Assembly (NCBI RefSeq): GCF_947486615.1
Contig: NZ_CANKUD010000003.1
Location: 372,001-436,000 of the forward strand
Origin: an uncultured Modestobacter sp.
Lineage (GTDB): Bacteria; Actinomycetota; Actinomycetes; Mycobacteriales; Geodermatophilaceae
Direction of reading: 5' to 3'
Length of the DNA: 64,000 nt
Position numbers and translations under genes: made by a program
Shown here: one piece after another, positions 37,309-46,732 of the stretch
Layout: every line of letters starts with the position of its first letter
How positions within the stretch are numbered: position 1 is the stretch's first letter
The notes under the pieces: generated by a model
What the model saw: the letters and a program-made list of their open reading frames with translations, nothing else
Databases searched by the model: none
Told to the model about the DNA's origin: nothing

Positions 37309-37944
37309 GTGAGCGCCCGCGAGGAGGTGCTGGCCCGGGTCCGCCAGGCGCTGGGGGAGACCCGGACGCCGGTGCCCGAGGTGGTGCGGGACTACCGGCT
37401 CACCGACGGCCGGCCGGCGGGGGACGAGGAGTTGCTGACCCTGCTGGTCGACCGGGTGGAGGACTACCGCGCCACGGTGCTCCGCTGCGGCCCGGCCGAG
37501 GTCGGCGCGACGGTGCGGGCCGCCCTGGACCAGGGGCTGGGCACCGGGTGGGCGGCCGGCGACGTCGTCGTCGCGCCCGGGCTGGCCGCGGACTGGCGCC
37601 CGGCCGGCTGCGACGTGGACGACGACCGCCCCGCGGTGCAGCTGGCCGAGCGGGCGGCCTCGGTCACCGCGGTGGCCGTGGCGATCGCCGAGACCGGCAC
37701 CCTGGTGCTCGACGGCTCCCCCGCCTGCGGGCGGCGGGCGCTGTCCCTGCTGCCGGACTGCCTGGTCTGCGTGGTCACCGCCGACCAGGTGGTGGGCAGC
37801 GTGCCCGAGGGCCTGGCCCGGCTGGACCCGTTGCGCCCACTGACCATGGTCAGTGGGCCGTCGGCCACCAGCGACATCGAGCTGCAGCGGGTCGAGGGCG
37901 TGCACGGCCCGCGCACGCTGCTGGTGGTGCTGGTCGGCGGCTGA
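37309..37944 (+). CDS. lutC: L-lactate utilization protein LutC (LUD domain)
   Basis: AVAIAETGTLVLDGSPACGRRALSLLPDCLVCVVTADQVVGSVPEGLARL. Confidence 0.93.
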   Translation: MSAREEVLARVRQALGETRTPVPEVVRDYRLTDGRPAGDEELLTLLVDRVEDYRATVLRCGPAEVGATVRAALDQGLGTGWAAGDVVVAPGLAADWRPAGCDVDDDRPAVQLAERAASVTAVAVAIAETGTLVLDGSPACGRRALSLLPDCLVCVVTADQVVGSVPEGLARLDPLRPLTMVSGPSATSDIELQRVEGVHGPRTLLVVLVGG

Positions 37945-39585
37945 TCAGCCGTTGCGGGTCGGCGGCTGCCCCTTCGCGCGGGCGGCCTGCGCCTGCGCCG
38001 GGTCGTAGGCGCAGGCGTCGCCGATCTCGGCGGCCGGGTCCGCCGCCGCGCTCGTGGCCGGCGCGCTGCTCGTCCCGGGCTCGCTCGACGGGGCGGCCGA
38101 CGACGACGGCGCGGACGACGGGGCCGTCGTCCCGGCGGCCGGTGAGGTGTCCGACGGGCCGGCCAGCGCCTGCTGGACCAGCGCGCGGATCCGGTCGTAG
38201 TCCGGGTAGGCCGGGTCGATCACCGTGTTGTCGAAGACCACGCTGCGGATCGGCGCGTCCTTGACCCGCAGGCCCAGGTCGACGACGTCGCCCAGCACCC
38301 GCTGGGGCACGTCGGTGGAGACGATGTCCTGGGTGGTCGCGGCGAGCTGCTGGAAGCGGGTCAGCAGGGTCAGCGGGTCGGCGGCGTCGACGATGGCGTC
38401 GATGACGCACCGCTGGCGGTCCATCCGCTGGTAGTCGGTCAGACCGAACCGGCCGCGGCTGTAGGCCAGCGCGGTGGCGCCGTCCATCTGCTGGTCGGGG
38501 CCGGGGGCGATGTAGGCGTCCGGGAAGATGTTCAGGGTCGGCTCGCCACCGACCGGGACGTAGTAGTTGACGTCGACGGTGATGCCGCCCAGGGCGTCGA
38601 CCAGCTGGCTGAAACCGTCGAGGTTGACCAGCACGTAGTAGTCGATGTGCAGGCCGAGCGCCTCGCCGACGCCCAGCTTCAGGAAGTCCGCCCCCGGGTC
38701 GTCGGTGGGGCCCAGGACGTCGGGGTACCAGGCCGGGCCGTTGCGGTAGACGGCGTTGAGCAGGCTCTCGCTCTCCGACCCGGCGTCGAACCCGTCGGGG
38801 TAGACCTCGGCGAGCGGGCTGTCGGCCGGGAAGGGGAGGTCCTCCAGGTTGCGGGGGAGGCTGAACAGCGTCGTCGCCCCGGTCTCCACCTGGATGTTGG
38901 CGACGATCACCGTGTCGGTGCGGACGCCCTCGCGACCCTCGCCGCCGTCGCCCCCCAGCAGCAGGATGTTGAGCTCCTCGCGGTCACCGAAGAGCTCCTC
39001 GGCCTCGTCGGTGACGGTGGCGCTCTCCCCGTCGGCGAAGACGGTGTCCACCAGGTCGCGCTGGGCGTCGGCGATCCGCACCGCCCAGCCGGCCGGGACG
39101 ACGACGGCCAGGCAGAGCGCGAGGACGACGAGACCACCGACGGCGTGCTGCCAGCCCCGCAGTGGCCGGGGGCGCACCGCGAGGTACCCGGTGACGACGA
39201 CGGCCAGCCAGGCCAGCGCCGCGACGCAGATGCCACCGATCACCCAGAGCAGGGCGGTGGAGTCGACCGCGAGCCGGATGGCGTCCCGCCAGCCGACGGC
39301 GGCCAGCCAGACGCCGCCGGCAAGCAGCAGGAGGAAGACGGCGAGCACGGCGGCGCCGAGCCGTCGCCGTCCGCTGGCCAGGAAGGCGGTGCCGGGGACG
39401 GCCGCGCCGAGGACCGTGAGCCCCAGGGCCGGACCGAAGCCGGATGCGGCGTGCCGGCCGCCACGGTGGGCCGGGGGGTCGCCGGCGAGCGGGAGGCCGG
39501 TGGTCGCCCGGACGTCGACCGGGTCGATCCGCTCGGTGTCGCCGGGCCGCCACCGGCGGCTGCCGTGCTGGTTCCCCTCGCTCAT
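37945..39585 (-). CDS. LytR-CpsA-Psr (LCP) family cell-wall ligase
   Basis: NILLLGGDGGEGREGVRTDTVIVANIQVETGATTLFSLPRNLED...LVDALGGITVDVNYYVPVGG...ALAYSRGRFGLTDYQRMDRQR; Ser/Pro/Thr-rich C-terminal tail. Confidence 0.94.
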   Translation of the reverse strand: MSEGNQHGSRRWRPGDTERIDPVDVRATTGLPLAGDPPAHRGGRHAASGFGPALGLTVLGAAVPGTAFLASGRRRLGAAVLAVFLLLLAGGVWLAAVGWRDAIRLAVDSTALLWVIGGICVAALAWLAVVVTGYLAVRPRPLRGWQHAVGGLVVLALCLAVVVPAGWAVRIADAQRDLVDTVFADGESATVTDEAEELFGDREELNILLLGGDGGEGREGVRTDTVIVANIQVETGATTLFSLPRNLEDLPFPADSPLAEVYPDGFDAGSESESLLNAVYRNGPAWYPDVLGPTDDPGADFLKLGVGEALGLHIDYYVLVNLDGFSQLVDALGGITVDVNYYVPVGGEPTLNIFPDAYIAPGPDQQMDGATALAYSRGRFGLTDYQRMDRQRCVIDAIVDAADPLTLLTRFQQLAATTQDIVSTDVPQRVLGDVVDLGLRVKDAPIRSVVFDNTVIDPAYPDYDRIRALVQQALAGPSDTSPAAGTTAPSSAPSSSAAPSSEPGTSSAPATSAAADPAAEIGDACAYDPAQAQAARAKGQPPTRNG

Positions 39586-39805
39586 GCGGCTGCCAGGACT
39601 CCGGTCATCCGGCCATGTTCCCACTGATCGGTGGACGGATGCCGTCCTGATCGTCCGGGATCACCCGCACGAGCAGCCCACTGTGATCCAGCGCACGCCG
39701 CCACGACTGGACCGACGTCGGGCGGGTACCTCTTCAGCGGACGCCGGAGCCCACCGCCGGCGTCGAGGAACCTGGCCCGCGGCCGGGCCGTTGTCCCGGG
39801 CACGT

Positions 39806-39835
39806 GGTTACGGTGCCGTAGGTTACGGGACCGTA
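39806..39835. promoter_or_regulatory. Two adjacent dyad operators upstream of the acyl-ACP desaturase
   Basis: Tandem 15-mers GGTTACGGTGCCGTA / GGTTACGGGACCGTA, each with TACGG-N2-CCGTA dyad, ending 23 bp before the GTG start. Confidence 0.72.
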
Positions 39836-39858
39836 GGTGGCTGACCAGGGAGGTCCAC

Positions 39859-40821
39859 GTGTCGGAGACGTCGCCGCAGGGCGCACTGCTCATCGAGCTC
39901 GAGCCGGTGGTCGAGGAGAACCTCGACCGGCACATCGGCCTGGCGCAGGAATGGCACCCGCACGACTACGTCCCGTGGTCCCAGGGCCGCGACTTCGCCT
40001 TCCTGGGCGGGGAGGACTGGGCCCCGGAGCAGTCGAAGCTGGACGAGACGGCCAAGGCCGCGATGTTCACCAACCTGCTCACCGAGGACAACCTGCCCAG
40101 CTACCACCGGGAGATCGCCACCCGGTTCGGCCGGGACGGCGCCTGGGGCACCTGGGTCGGCCGCTGGACGGCGGAGGAGAACCGGCACGGCATCGCGCTG
40201 CGCGACTACCTCGTCGTCACCCGCGGGGTCGACCCGGTCGAGCTCGAGCGGGCCCGGATGGACTACATGACCTCGGGCTACGACTCCGGCGACAAGACCC
40301 CGCTGGAGGCGGTCGCCTACGTCTCGTTCCAGGAGCTGGCGACCCGGGTGAGCCACCGGAACACCGGCAAGGCCACCGGCGACCCGATCGCCGACCGGCT
40401 GCTCGCCCGGATCGCCAAGGACGAGAACCTGCACATGGTCTTCTACCGCAACATCGTCTCCGCGGCGTTCGACATCGCCCCGGACGAGACGATGCGCGCG
40501 GTCGCCGACGAGGTGATGCGCTTCGAGATGCCCGGCGCCTCGATGGCCGGCTTCCGGAAGAACTCGGTGCTCATCGCCAAGGCCGGCATCTACGACCTGC
40601 GGCTGCACCACGACGAGGTCATCTCCCCGGTGCTGCGGGCCTGGAAGGTGTTCGAGCGCACCAACCTGGGCCCGGCCGGCGAGCAGGCCCGCGAGGAGCT
40701 GGCCCAGTTCATGGTCGGCCTGGACGCGCAGGCGACCAAGTTCGTGGAGAGCCGCGAGCGGATGCGCGCCCGGATGCAGGCCAGGTCCGACACCGAGATC
40801 GCCCCGCTCTCCCAGACCTGA
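39859..40821 (+). CDS. Acyl-ACP desaturase (ferritin-like)
   Basis: LLTEDNLPSYHREIATRF, WTAEENRHGIALRDYL, KDENLHMVFYRNI di-iron motifs. Confidence 0.95.
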   Translation: MSETSPQGALLIELEPVVEENLDRHIGLAQEWHPHDYVPWSQGRDFAFLGGEDWAPEQSKLDETAKAAMFTNLLTEDNLPSYHREIATRFGRDGAWGTWVGRWTAEENRHGIALRDYLVVTRGVDPVELERARMDYMTSGYDSGDKTPLEAVAYVSFQELATRVSHRNTGKATGDPIADRLLARIAKDENLHMVFYRNIVSAAFDIAPDETMRAVADEVMRFEMPGASMAGFRKNSVLIAKAGIYDLRLHHDEVISPVLRAWKVFERTNLGPAGEQAREELAQFMVGLDAQATKFVESRERMRARMQARSDTEIAPLSQT

Positions 40822-40856
40822 TCCGGGGGCCGACCGGGCGGTCGGCCCCCGGATCA
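40819..40856. terminator. Perfect 17-bp bidirectional terminator hairpin
   Basis: TGATCCGGGGGCCGACC-GGGC-GGTCGGCCCCCGGATCA, overlapping the desaturase stop codon, between convergent genes. Confidence 0.85.
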
Positions 40857-40858
40857 GT

Positions 40859-42502
40859 TCAGTAGACGAACTGCGTCATGCTGCTGCGCAGGTCGCTGGC
40901 CATCCGGGACAGCTCGTCCACGGCCTGCCGGGTCTGCCCCAGCGACTGCGTCGTCGAGGACGCCGCCGCCGACACCCCGGTGATGTTGGTGGCGATCTCG
41001 GTCGATCCGCCGGCGGCCTCCTGCACCGACCGGGACATCTCGTTCGTGGTGGCGGTCTGCTCCTCCACCGCACTGGCGATGGTCAGCTGGAAGTCGTTGA
41101 TCGAGCCGATGATCTCCGAGATCCGGCCGATCGCCGACACCGCACCACCGGTGTCGCCCTGGATCGCCTCCACCCGGCGGGCGATGTCCTCGGTCGCCCG
41201 CGCCGTCTCCTGCGCCAGCTCCTTCACCTCGTTGGCCACCACGGCGAACCCCTTGCCCGCCTCACCCGCCCGCGCGGCCTCGATCGTGGCGTTGAGCGCC
41301 AGCAGGTTGGTCTGCTCCGCGATGCTGGTGATGGTCTTGACCACCGCACCGATCTCCTGCGACGAGATCCCCAGCTTGGTGATGGTCTGCGTGGTGGTCT
41401 CGGCCTCGGTCACCGCCTGCGCGGCGACCCGCGCCGCCTCGTTGGCGTTCTGCGAGATCTCCCGGATCGAGGCACCCATCTCCTCGGCACCGGCCGCGAC
41501 CGTCGCCACGTTCCGGGACACCTCCTCCGCGGCGGCCGAGACGACACCGGACTGCGCCGAGGTCTCCTCCGCCGAGGCCGAGATCTGCGCCGAGGACGCC
41601 GACAGCTCCTCCGAGGAGGCGGCCACCGCGTCCGCCGAGGCGGCGACCTGGGTCATCACCGAACGGAGGTTGGCCACCGCAGCGTCCAGCGCCCGGCTCA
41701 TCGCACCCAGCTCGCACTCGGTCCCGAAGGCACTGGCCTGGGTCAGATCACCGGCGGCCAGCGCCTCGGCGACCCGCTGCACGCACCGCACGCCCGCCGC
41801 CAGGCCGCGGGCGATGACGACGCCGAACGCGACGGCCATGGCCAGCCCGGCCAGGACGACCACCACGACGAGCGTCCGCTGGCTGCCGTAGGCCGCCTCC
41901 GCGTCAGCGGCCGCATCACTCCCCTCGGCCCGCTCCTGGGCGATCAGCTGGTCGATGTCCGCCTCGGCGCGCTCCACGAGGGGCCGGACGGTTGCGTCGT
42001 TGGCGGCCCGCCAGCCGGCCGCGTCCCCCGACAGCGCGAGCGGGCGGAGGGTCGTCGTGACCGCGGTGCCGTAGTCGGCGAAGGACTGCCGGGCATCGAC
42101 CAGCACGGCCTCCTTGTCGGAGGCCAACCCACCCGTGGAGTACGCGGTGGCGGCGTCGGCGAACGCGGTCTCCAGGTCGGGGATCCGGTCCAGCGCGCCC
42201 TGCGCGCCGGCCGCATCGCCGGCGATGAGCGCATCCCGGGTGGCCACCCGCACGTCCGCGAGCGCGGTGCGCATGTCACCGCTGGCCGCGACGCGCAGCA
42301 TGTTCTCCTCGTAGAGGACCTGGGTGCGGTCGGCGGTCCGGCCGAGGGCCTGCAGCCCGAGGAAGCCCACGACCACCGAGATCGACGCGGCGAGGCACAC
42401 CGCGGTGAGCACCTTCGTCTGGACGCTCCGGTCGAACCACCACTGCAGCAGCCGGATCCGTGTACGCGGGTAGGTGCTGATCTCTTCTGCTGCTGCGCTC
42501 AT
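40859..42502 (-). CDS. Methyl-accepting chemotaxis protein
   Basis: TM, HAMP, and signalling hairpin [47 protein letters not shown]. Confidence 0.96.
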   Translation of the reverse strand: MSAAAEEISTYPRTRIRLLQWWFDRSVQTKVLTAVCLAASISVVVGFLGLQALGRTADRTQVLYEENMLRVAASGDMRTALADVRVATRDALIAGDAAGAQGALDRIPDLETAFADAATAYSTGGLASDKEAVLVDARQSFADYGTAVTTTLRPLALSGDAAGWRAANDATVRPLVERAEADIDQLIAQERAEGSDAAADAEAAYGSQRTLVVVVVLAGLAMAVAFGVVIARGLAAGVRCVQRVAEALAAGDLTQASAFGTECELGAMSRALDAAVANLRSVMTQVAASADAVAASSEELSASSAQISASAEETSAQSGVVSAAAEEVSRNVATVAAGAEEMGASIREISQNANEAARVAAQAVTEAETTTQTITKLGISSQEIGAVVKTITSIAEQTNLLALNATIEAARAGEAGKGFAVVANEVKELAQETARATEDIARRVEAIQGDTGGAVSAIGRISEIIGSINDFQLTIASAVEEQTATTNEMSRSVQEAAGGSTEIATNITGVSAAASSTTQSLGQTRQAVDELSRMASDLRSSMTQFVY

Positions 42503-42714
42503 GGATGCTCCTGCGACGACGCGACGGGCCTGCCAACCGACGTCTTCGGCAGCGGCGGGCCGACCTCGCGGCGACCGCCCGCGATCGTTCCGGTTCGTGA
42601 TCGGCCACAACACCAACATCACGGATCGTTACCGACGACGACGCCGGGCACATGCCGCCCCTCTCGGCGACCGCGACGGGGACACCCCGCGCCGTGCGCC
42701 TACGCTCGGACCCC

Positions 42715-43515
42715 GTGCGCCTGGCCACCTGGAACGTGAACTCCATCCGCAGTCGAGTGGACCGGGTCGAGGCCTGGCTGCAGCGCAGCGACGTCGACGT
42801 CCTGGCGCTGCAGGAGACCAAGTGCAAGGACGAGCAGTTCCCCGAGGACCGGTTCCGGGCGCTGGGCTACGAGGTCGCGCACGTCGGCCACTCGCAGTGG
42901 AACGGGGTGGCGCTGCTGTCCCGGGTGGGCCTGACCGACGTCGAGGTGGGCTTCCCGGGCATGCCGTCGTGGGCCAAGGAGGGCGCCGAGCCGGTCGCGG
43001 AGGCCCGCGCGCTGGGCGCGACCTGCGGCGGCGTGCGGGTGTGGAGCCTGTACGTGCCCAACGGCCGCACCCTCACCGATCCGCACCTGCAGTACAAGCT
43101 GGAGTGGCTGGAGGCGCTGCGGGTGCACGCCGGCGGCTGGCTCACCGCGGACGCCGAGGCGCAGGTGGCCCTGGTCGGCGACTGGAACATCGCCCCCCAG
43201 GACGACGACGTCTGGGACATCTCGGTGTTCAGCCACTCCACGCACGTCTCCGAGCCCGAGCGCGCGGCGTTCCGCGGTGTGGTCGAGGCGGGGTTCACCG
43301 ACGTCGTCCGGCCGTACACGCCGGGCCCGGGCGTCTACACGTACTGGGACTACACGCAGCTGCGCTTCCCCCGCCGCGAGGGCATGCGGATCGACTTCGT
43401 GCTCGGCTCCCCCGCGCTGGCCCGGCGGGTCTCCGACGCCCGGATCGACCGCGAGGAGCGCAAGGGCAAGGGCGCCAGCGACCACGCCCCGGTGATCGTC
43501 GACCTGGCCGACTGA
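42715..43515 (+). CDS. xth: Exodeoxyribonuclease III
   Basis: VRLATWNVNSIRSRVDRVEAWLQRSDVDVLALQETKCKDEQFP; GDWNIAP; DFVLGS; SDHAPVIVDL. Confidence 0.95.
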   Translation: MRLATWNVNSIRSRVDRVEAWLQRSDVDVLALQETKCKDEQFPEDRFRALGYEVAHVGHSQWNGVALLSRVGLTDVEVGFPGMPSWAKEGAEPVAEARALGATCGGVRVWSLYVPNGRTLTDPHLQYKLEWLEALRVHAGGWLTADAEAQVALVGDWNIAPQDDDVWDISVFSHSTHVSEPERAAFRGVVEAGFTDVVRPYTPGPGVYTYWDYTQLRFPRREGMRIDFVLGSPALARRVSDARIDREERKGKGASDHAPVIVDLAD

Positions 43516-43521
43516 CCCAGC

Positions 43522-43905
43522 TCAGTCGGCGTCCGGTGCCGAGACCAGGTGCACGATGCCGGCCGGGCTGCTGATCCAGTAGGCCGCCGTGGTGCCCAGC
43601 GGCTCGATCTCGTCACAGCGGGCCACCGCGTGGGCGGCCAGGTGCTCGGCCGCGGCCGCGGTGTCGTCGGTCGTCACCTGGAGCCACAGCTCTGCCTGGC
43701 TCATGCCCGGGACGCGGTCGATCCACAGCCGGTTGGCGCCGAACTCGAAGCCGACGGACTCCGGGCCGCTGTCGAACGGGTTGTCCAGCTCGCGCAGCCC
43801 GAGGGTGTCCCGGTAGAAGCGGACGGTCGCCTCCCACTGGTGGGGCGGCACCTTCATGGCGATGTTGCGGCCCCCGGCGAAGTCCGGGCCTGCTGTCGTG
43901 CTCAT
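43522..43905 (-). CDS. VOC (glyoxalase-like) family protein
   Basis: MKVPPHQWEATVRFYRDTLGL...VGFEFGANRLWIDR...ELWLQVTTDD. Confidence 0.85.
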   Translation of the reverse strand: MSTTAGPDFAGGRNIAMKVPPHQWEATVRFYRDTLGLRELDNPFDSGPESVGFEFGANRLWIDRVPGMSQAELWLQVTTDDTAAAAEHLAAHAVARCDEIEPLGTTAAYWISSPAGIVHLVSAPDAD

Positions 43906-43993
43906 GACGCCCCTCTCGTCCGTCCGTGGCGTCATCCTGGCCGACTCCACTGGGCGATCCCAGACGGTGCCGCCGCCGGCGGCGTGGTCGTGG

Positions 43994-44009
43994 CGGTTCC
44001 GCGGAACCG
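43994..44009. repeat. 16-bp palindrome CGGTTCCGCGGAACCG, copy 1
   Basis: Identical to 45452-45467; lies upstream of the DUF222/HNH gene. Confidence 0.85.
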
Positions 44010-44054
44010 TCGTGCACGGCTGACCAGCGGTTCTGTCAGTGCTCTCGTCTAGGT

Positions 44055-44070
44055 TCGAACACATGATCGA
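44055..44070 (+). promoter_or_regulatory. SOS-box-like site overlapping the HNH gene start codon
   Basis: TCGAACACATGATCGA versus mycobacterial consensus TCGAAC-N4-GTTCGA (one mismatch); contains the ATG at 44063. Confidence 0.65.
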
Positions 44071-45610
44071 TGCGCTGGTCACTCCCCCGCCGCTGTCCGT
44101 CGTCGCTGACGCCACCGAACAGGTCGAGCCGCTCGAGTCGCTCGGCGATCGGATCCGCGCCGGAGCCGTGCAGCTGGCCGCGGCGACGGCGGCCTGGTTG
44201 CGACTGGTCGCCGAGTTCGACGAGCGGGAGGGCTGGCGGGGGATCGGCATCACCTCGTGCGCGCACTGGCTGGCCTGGAAGTGCGCGCTGACGCCGGGAA
44301 CGGCCCGGCAGCACGTCCGGGTGGCGCGGGCGCTGCGTGAGCTGCCACTGATCAGCGCCGCCTTCTCCGCCGGCGAGCTCTCCTACTCGAAGGTGCGCGC
44401 ACTGACCCGGGTCGCCGAGCCGGGCACCGAGGCCGAGCTCGTCGAGTTCGCCCGGCACGCCACCGCCTCCCAGGTCGAGCGCACCGTGCGCGCTTGGCGC
44501 CGGGCCGATGACGTCGACGCGGGCCGGGTGGCCGACCGGCGCCGGTTCTCCTGGTGGATCGAGGACGACGGGATGATCTCGGTCCAGGTCCGGATGGAGG
44601 CCGAGCACGGCGCCGAGTTCCTCGCGGCGATCGAGTCCCTCGCCGAACGGGACGCCCGCCGGGACCGAGCTGCCCGTGCCAAGGCGCGGGCCGTCGAGGC
44701 CGACGGGCCACGGCCGGCCATGGCGGCCGGGGTGAGCGCCGAAGCCGGCGCCGGAGTCCCGACCGGAGCCCACGCCGGACCCGGGGTCCCGACTGCCGCC
44801 GACCCGGCGGGCGGAACCGCCGCCGGCGGGGCGACGGCCATCGGTGACGTCGCTGCGGAGGACGGCAGTGCCGTCGACCCCACCGCAGCGGACACGGTCG
44901 AGCCGCTGGCCGTGACCACCGAACGCCGCTGCCGGGCGATGACGCTGCTGGCCGCGGCGGCGGCCGACGCCGACCGCCGGGCCGGAGACCCGCCGCGCCG
45001 CGAGGTGGTGGTGGTCGTGGACGCCGCAGTGCTCGCCGACGACGAGGCCGCGGGACGCGCCGCGCTGGAAGGCGGTCCTGCCCTCACCCCCGCCCAGGCC
45101 CGGCGGCTGGCGTGCGACGCGGCCGTCACCGCGATCGTCACCGACGGCCCCGAGGTGCTGGCCCAGGGCCGCTCACGGCGGTACGCCACCCGTGCCCAAC
45201 GCCGGGCACTGCTGCTCCGCGACGGCGGCTGCGCCCGGCCCGGGTGCGAGGAGACCCGGCCGGAGCGGCTGCACGCCCACCACCTGCGGCACTGGCTGCA
45301 CGGCGGCCGCACCGACGTCTCCAACCTGGTGCTGCTCTGCGACGTCGATCACGGGCTGGTCCACGACCACGACCTGGCGCTCAGCCGGCGCGGCGGCCGG
45401 CTGGTCGCCGTGGCCCCGGACGGCGGGCGGCCGTGGGAGGACACCGCGGAACGGTTCCGCGGAACCGCCGCCGAGGGGCTCACCGCCCTGCTCCCGCCCC
45501 CGCACCTCCTGCCCGCAGCACTGCCCTCCGACGGGGAGCGGATGGACCTGCGGCACGTCGTCTGGGCGCTGATGGCCCATCGCGATGTGGTGCGGCGCCG
45601 CGCCGCCTGA
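44063..45610 (+). CDS. DUF222 domain HNH endonuclease (13E12-like family)
   Basis: SCAHWLAWKCALTPGTARQHVRVARALRELPLISAAFSAGELSYSKVRALTRVA (DUF222); RDGGCARPGCEETRPERLHAHHLRHWLHGGRTDVSNLVLLCDVDHGLVHD (HNH). Confidence 0.93.
   Translation: MIDALVTPPPLSVVADATEQVEPLESLGDRIRAGAVQLAAATAAWLRLVAEFDEREGWRGIGITSCAHWLAWKCALTPGTARQHVRVARALRELPLISAAFSAGELSYSKVRALTRVAEPGTEAELVEFARHATASQVERTVRAWRRADDVDAGRVADRRRFSWWIEDDGMISVQVRMEAEHGAEFLAAIESLAERDARRDRAARAKARAVEADGPRPAMAAGVSAEAGAGVPTGAHAGPGVPTAADPAGGTAAGGATAIGDVAAEDGSAVDPTAADTVEPLAVTTERRCRAMTLLAAAAADADRRAGDPPRREVVVVVDAAVLADDEAAGRAALEGGPALTPAQARRLACDAAVTAIVTDGPEVLAQGRSRRYATRAQRRALLLRDGGCARPGCEETRPERLHAHHLRHWLHGGRTDVSNLVLLCDVDHGLVHDHDLALSRRGGRLVAVAPDGGRPWEDTAERFRGTAAEGLTALLPPPHLLPAALPSDGERMDLRHVVWALMAHRDVVRRRAA
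45452..45467. repeat. 16-bp palindrome CGGTTCCGCGGAACCG, copy 2
   Basis: Identical to 43994-44009; lies in the 3' part of the HNH CDS. Confidence 0.85.
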
Positions 45611-45724
45611 GCGGAAGCGCGACCCGCCCGGGCCCGTTGCAGGAGGGGATGACCACCGCGCTCACCGCTCCGCCCGTCGCCCCGGTCCCTGTCCGCACCC
45701 CCAGACCGCTCGAGCTCCGCGCTG

Positions 45725-46585
45725 TCATCGGGGGCGGTGCTGCACCAGCCCGACCGGGATCGGGCCGGGCCAGACGGCCTCCAGCGCCTCCGCGGTCTCC
45801 TCGCGCAGCTCGGTGGCCGCGCCGACGGTGCACACCCGGATCGGGTCGTTCCCCGGCGCGGACTCCCGGACGTCGGCCACCACGACGGTGATGTTGTCCG
45901 TGGGCGGGCCGGCCAGCGCGGCGTCCCGCAGCCGGGCGGCGGCCTCGGCGGGGGTGCCCGGCGCGGCGAGCAGGTCGCGCAGCACGTCGGGCGGGACGAC
46001 GTCGGACAGCCCGTCGGAGCAGACCATCAGCCGATCGCCGGGCCGGGCGTCCAGCCGGAGCACGTCGACGGCCGCCACGTCGTCGTCCGCGCCGTGCAGC
46101 GCCGCGTAGACCGCCGAGCGCTGCGGGTGCACCTTCGCCTCGGCCGGGGTGATCGAGCCGGCGTCGATCAGCGCCTGGACCAGGGTGTGGTCGGTGCTGA
46201 TCTGCTGCAGCTCGCCGTCGTGCAGCAGGTAGCCGCGGGAGTCGCCGATGTGCAGCAGCGCCAGCCCCTGGGCATCGGAGTGCACCGCGGTCATCGTCGT
46301 CGCCATGGTGCGCAGCCGCGGCCGCTCGGTGTAGGCGGCCCGGATCCGCTCGTTCGCGCTGGCCACCACCCGCACCGGGTCGTCGGCGCCGTCCCCGGTG
46401 CTGCCCGCGGCCAGCGGGGCCAGCCAGTTCGCCACCAGGGACGACGCCACAGCGCCACCGACGTTGCCGCCGACCCCGTCGGCGATGGCGATGAGCAGCG
46501 GCCCGGCGACCGCGGAGTCCTGGTTGTCCGGGCGCGGCCCACGGGTGGAGACGGCAGCACTGTCCAGCACGAGCACGTCTCTCAC
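45725..46585 (-). CDS. PPM-family Ser/Thr protein phosphatase
   Basis: TRGPRPDNQDSAVAGPLLIAIADGVGGNVGGAVAS...LLHIGDSRGYLLHDGELQQISTDHTLVQ...VCSDGLSDVV...DNITVVVADV. Confidence 0.95.
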   Translation of the reverse strand: MRDVLVLDSAAVSTRGPRPDNQDSAVAGPLLIAIADGVGGNVGGAVASSLVANWLAPLAAGSTGDGADDPVRVVASANERIRAAYTERPRLRTMATTMTAVHSDAQGLALLHIGDSRGYLLHDGELQQISTDHTLVQALIDAGSITPAEAKVHPQRSAVYAALHGADDDVAAVDVLRLDARPGDRLMVCSDGLSDVVPPDVLRDLLAAPGTPAEAAARLRDAALAGPPTDNITVVVADVRESAPGNDPIRVCTVGAATELREETAEALEAVWPGPIPVGLVQHRPR

Positions 46586-46732
46586 CTCCTCGACCAGCCC
46601 TGGCACCGCGAACGCAGCGTCGTCGAACGGTAGATCACGGCCCCGGCGGCCGCCCGCGAGCGGCGTCCGCGGGACCCCGAGCCTGCCAGCTCCCGTCTGC
46701 CGGACCGGCGACGACACGTAACCTCGGCCCCC

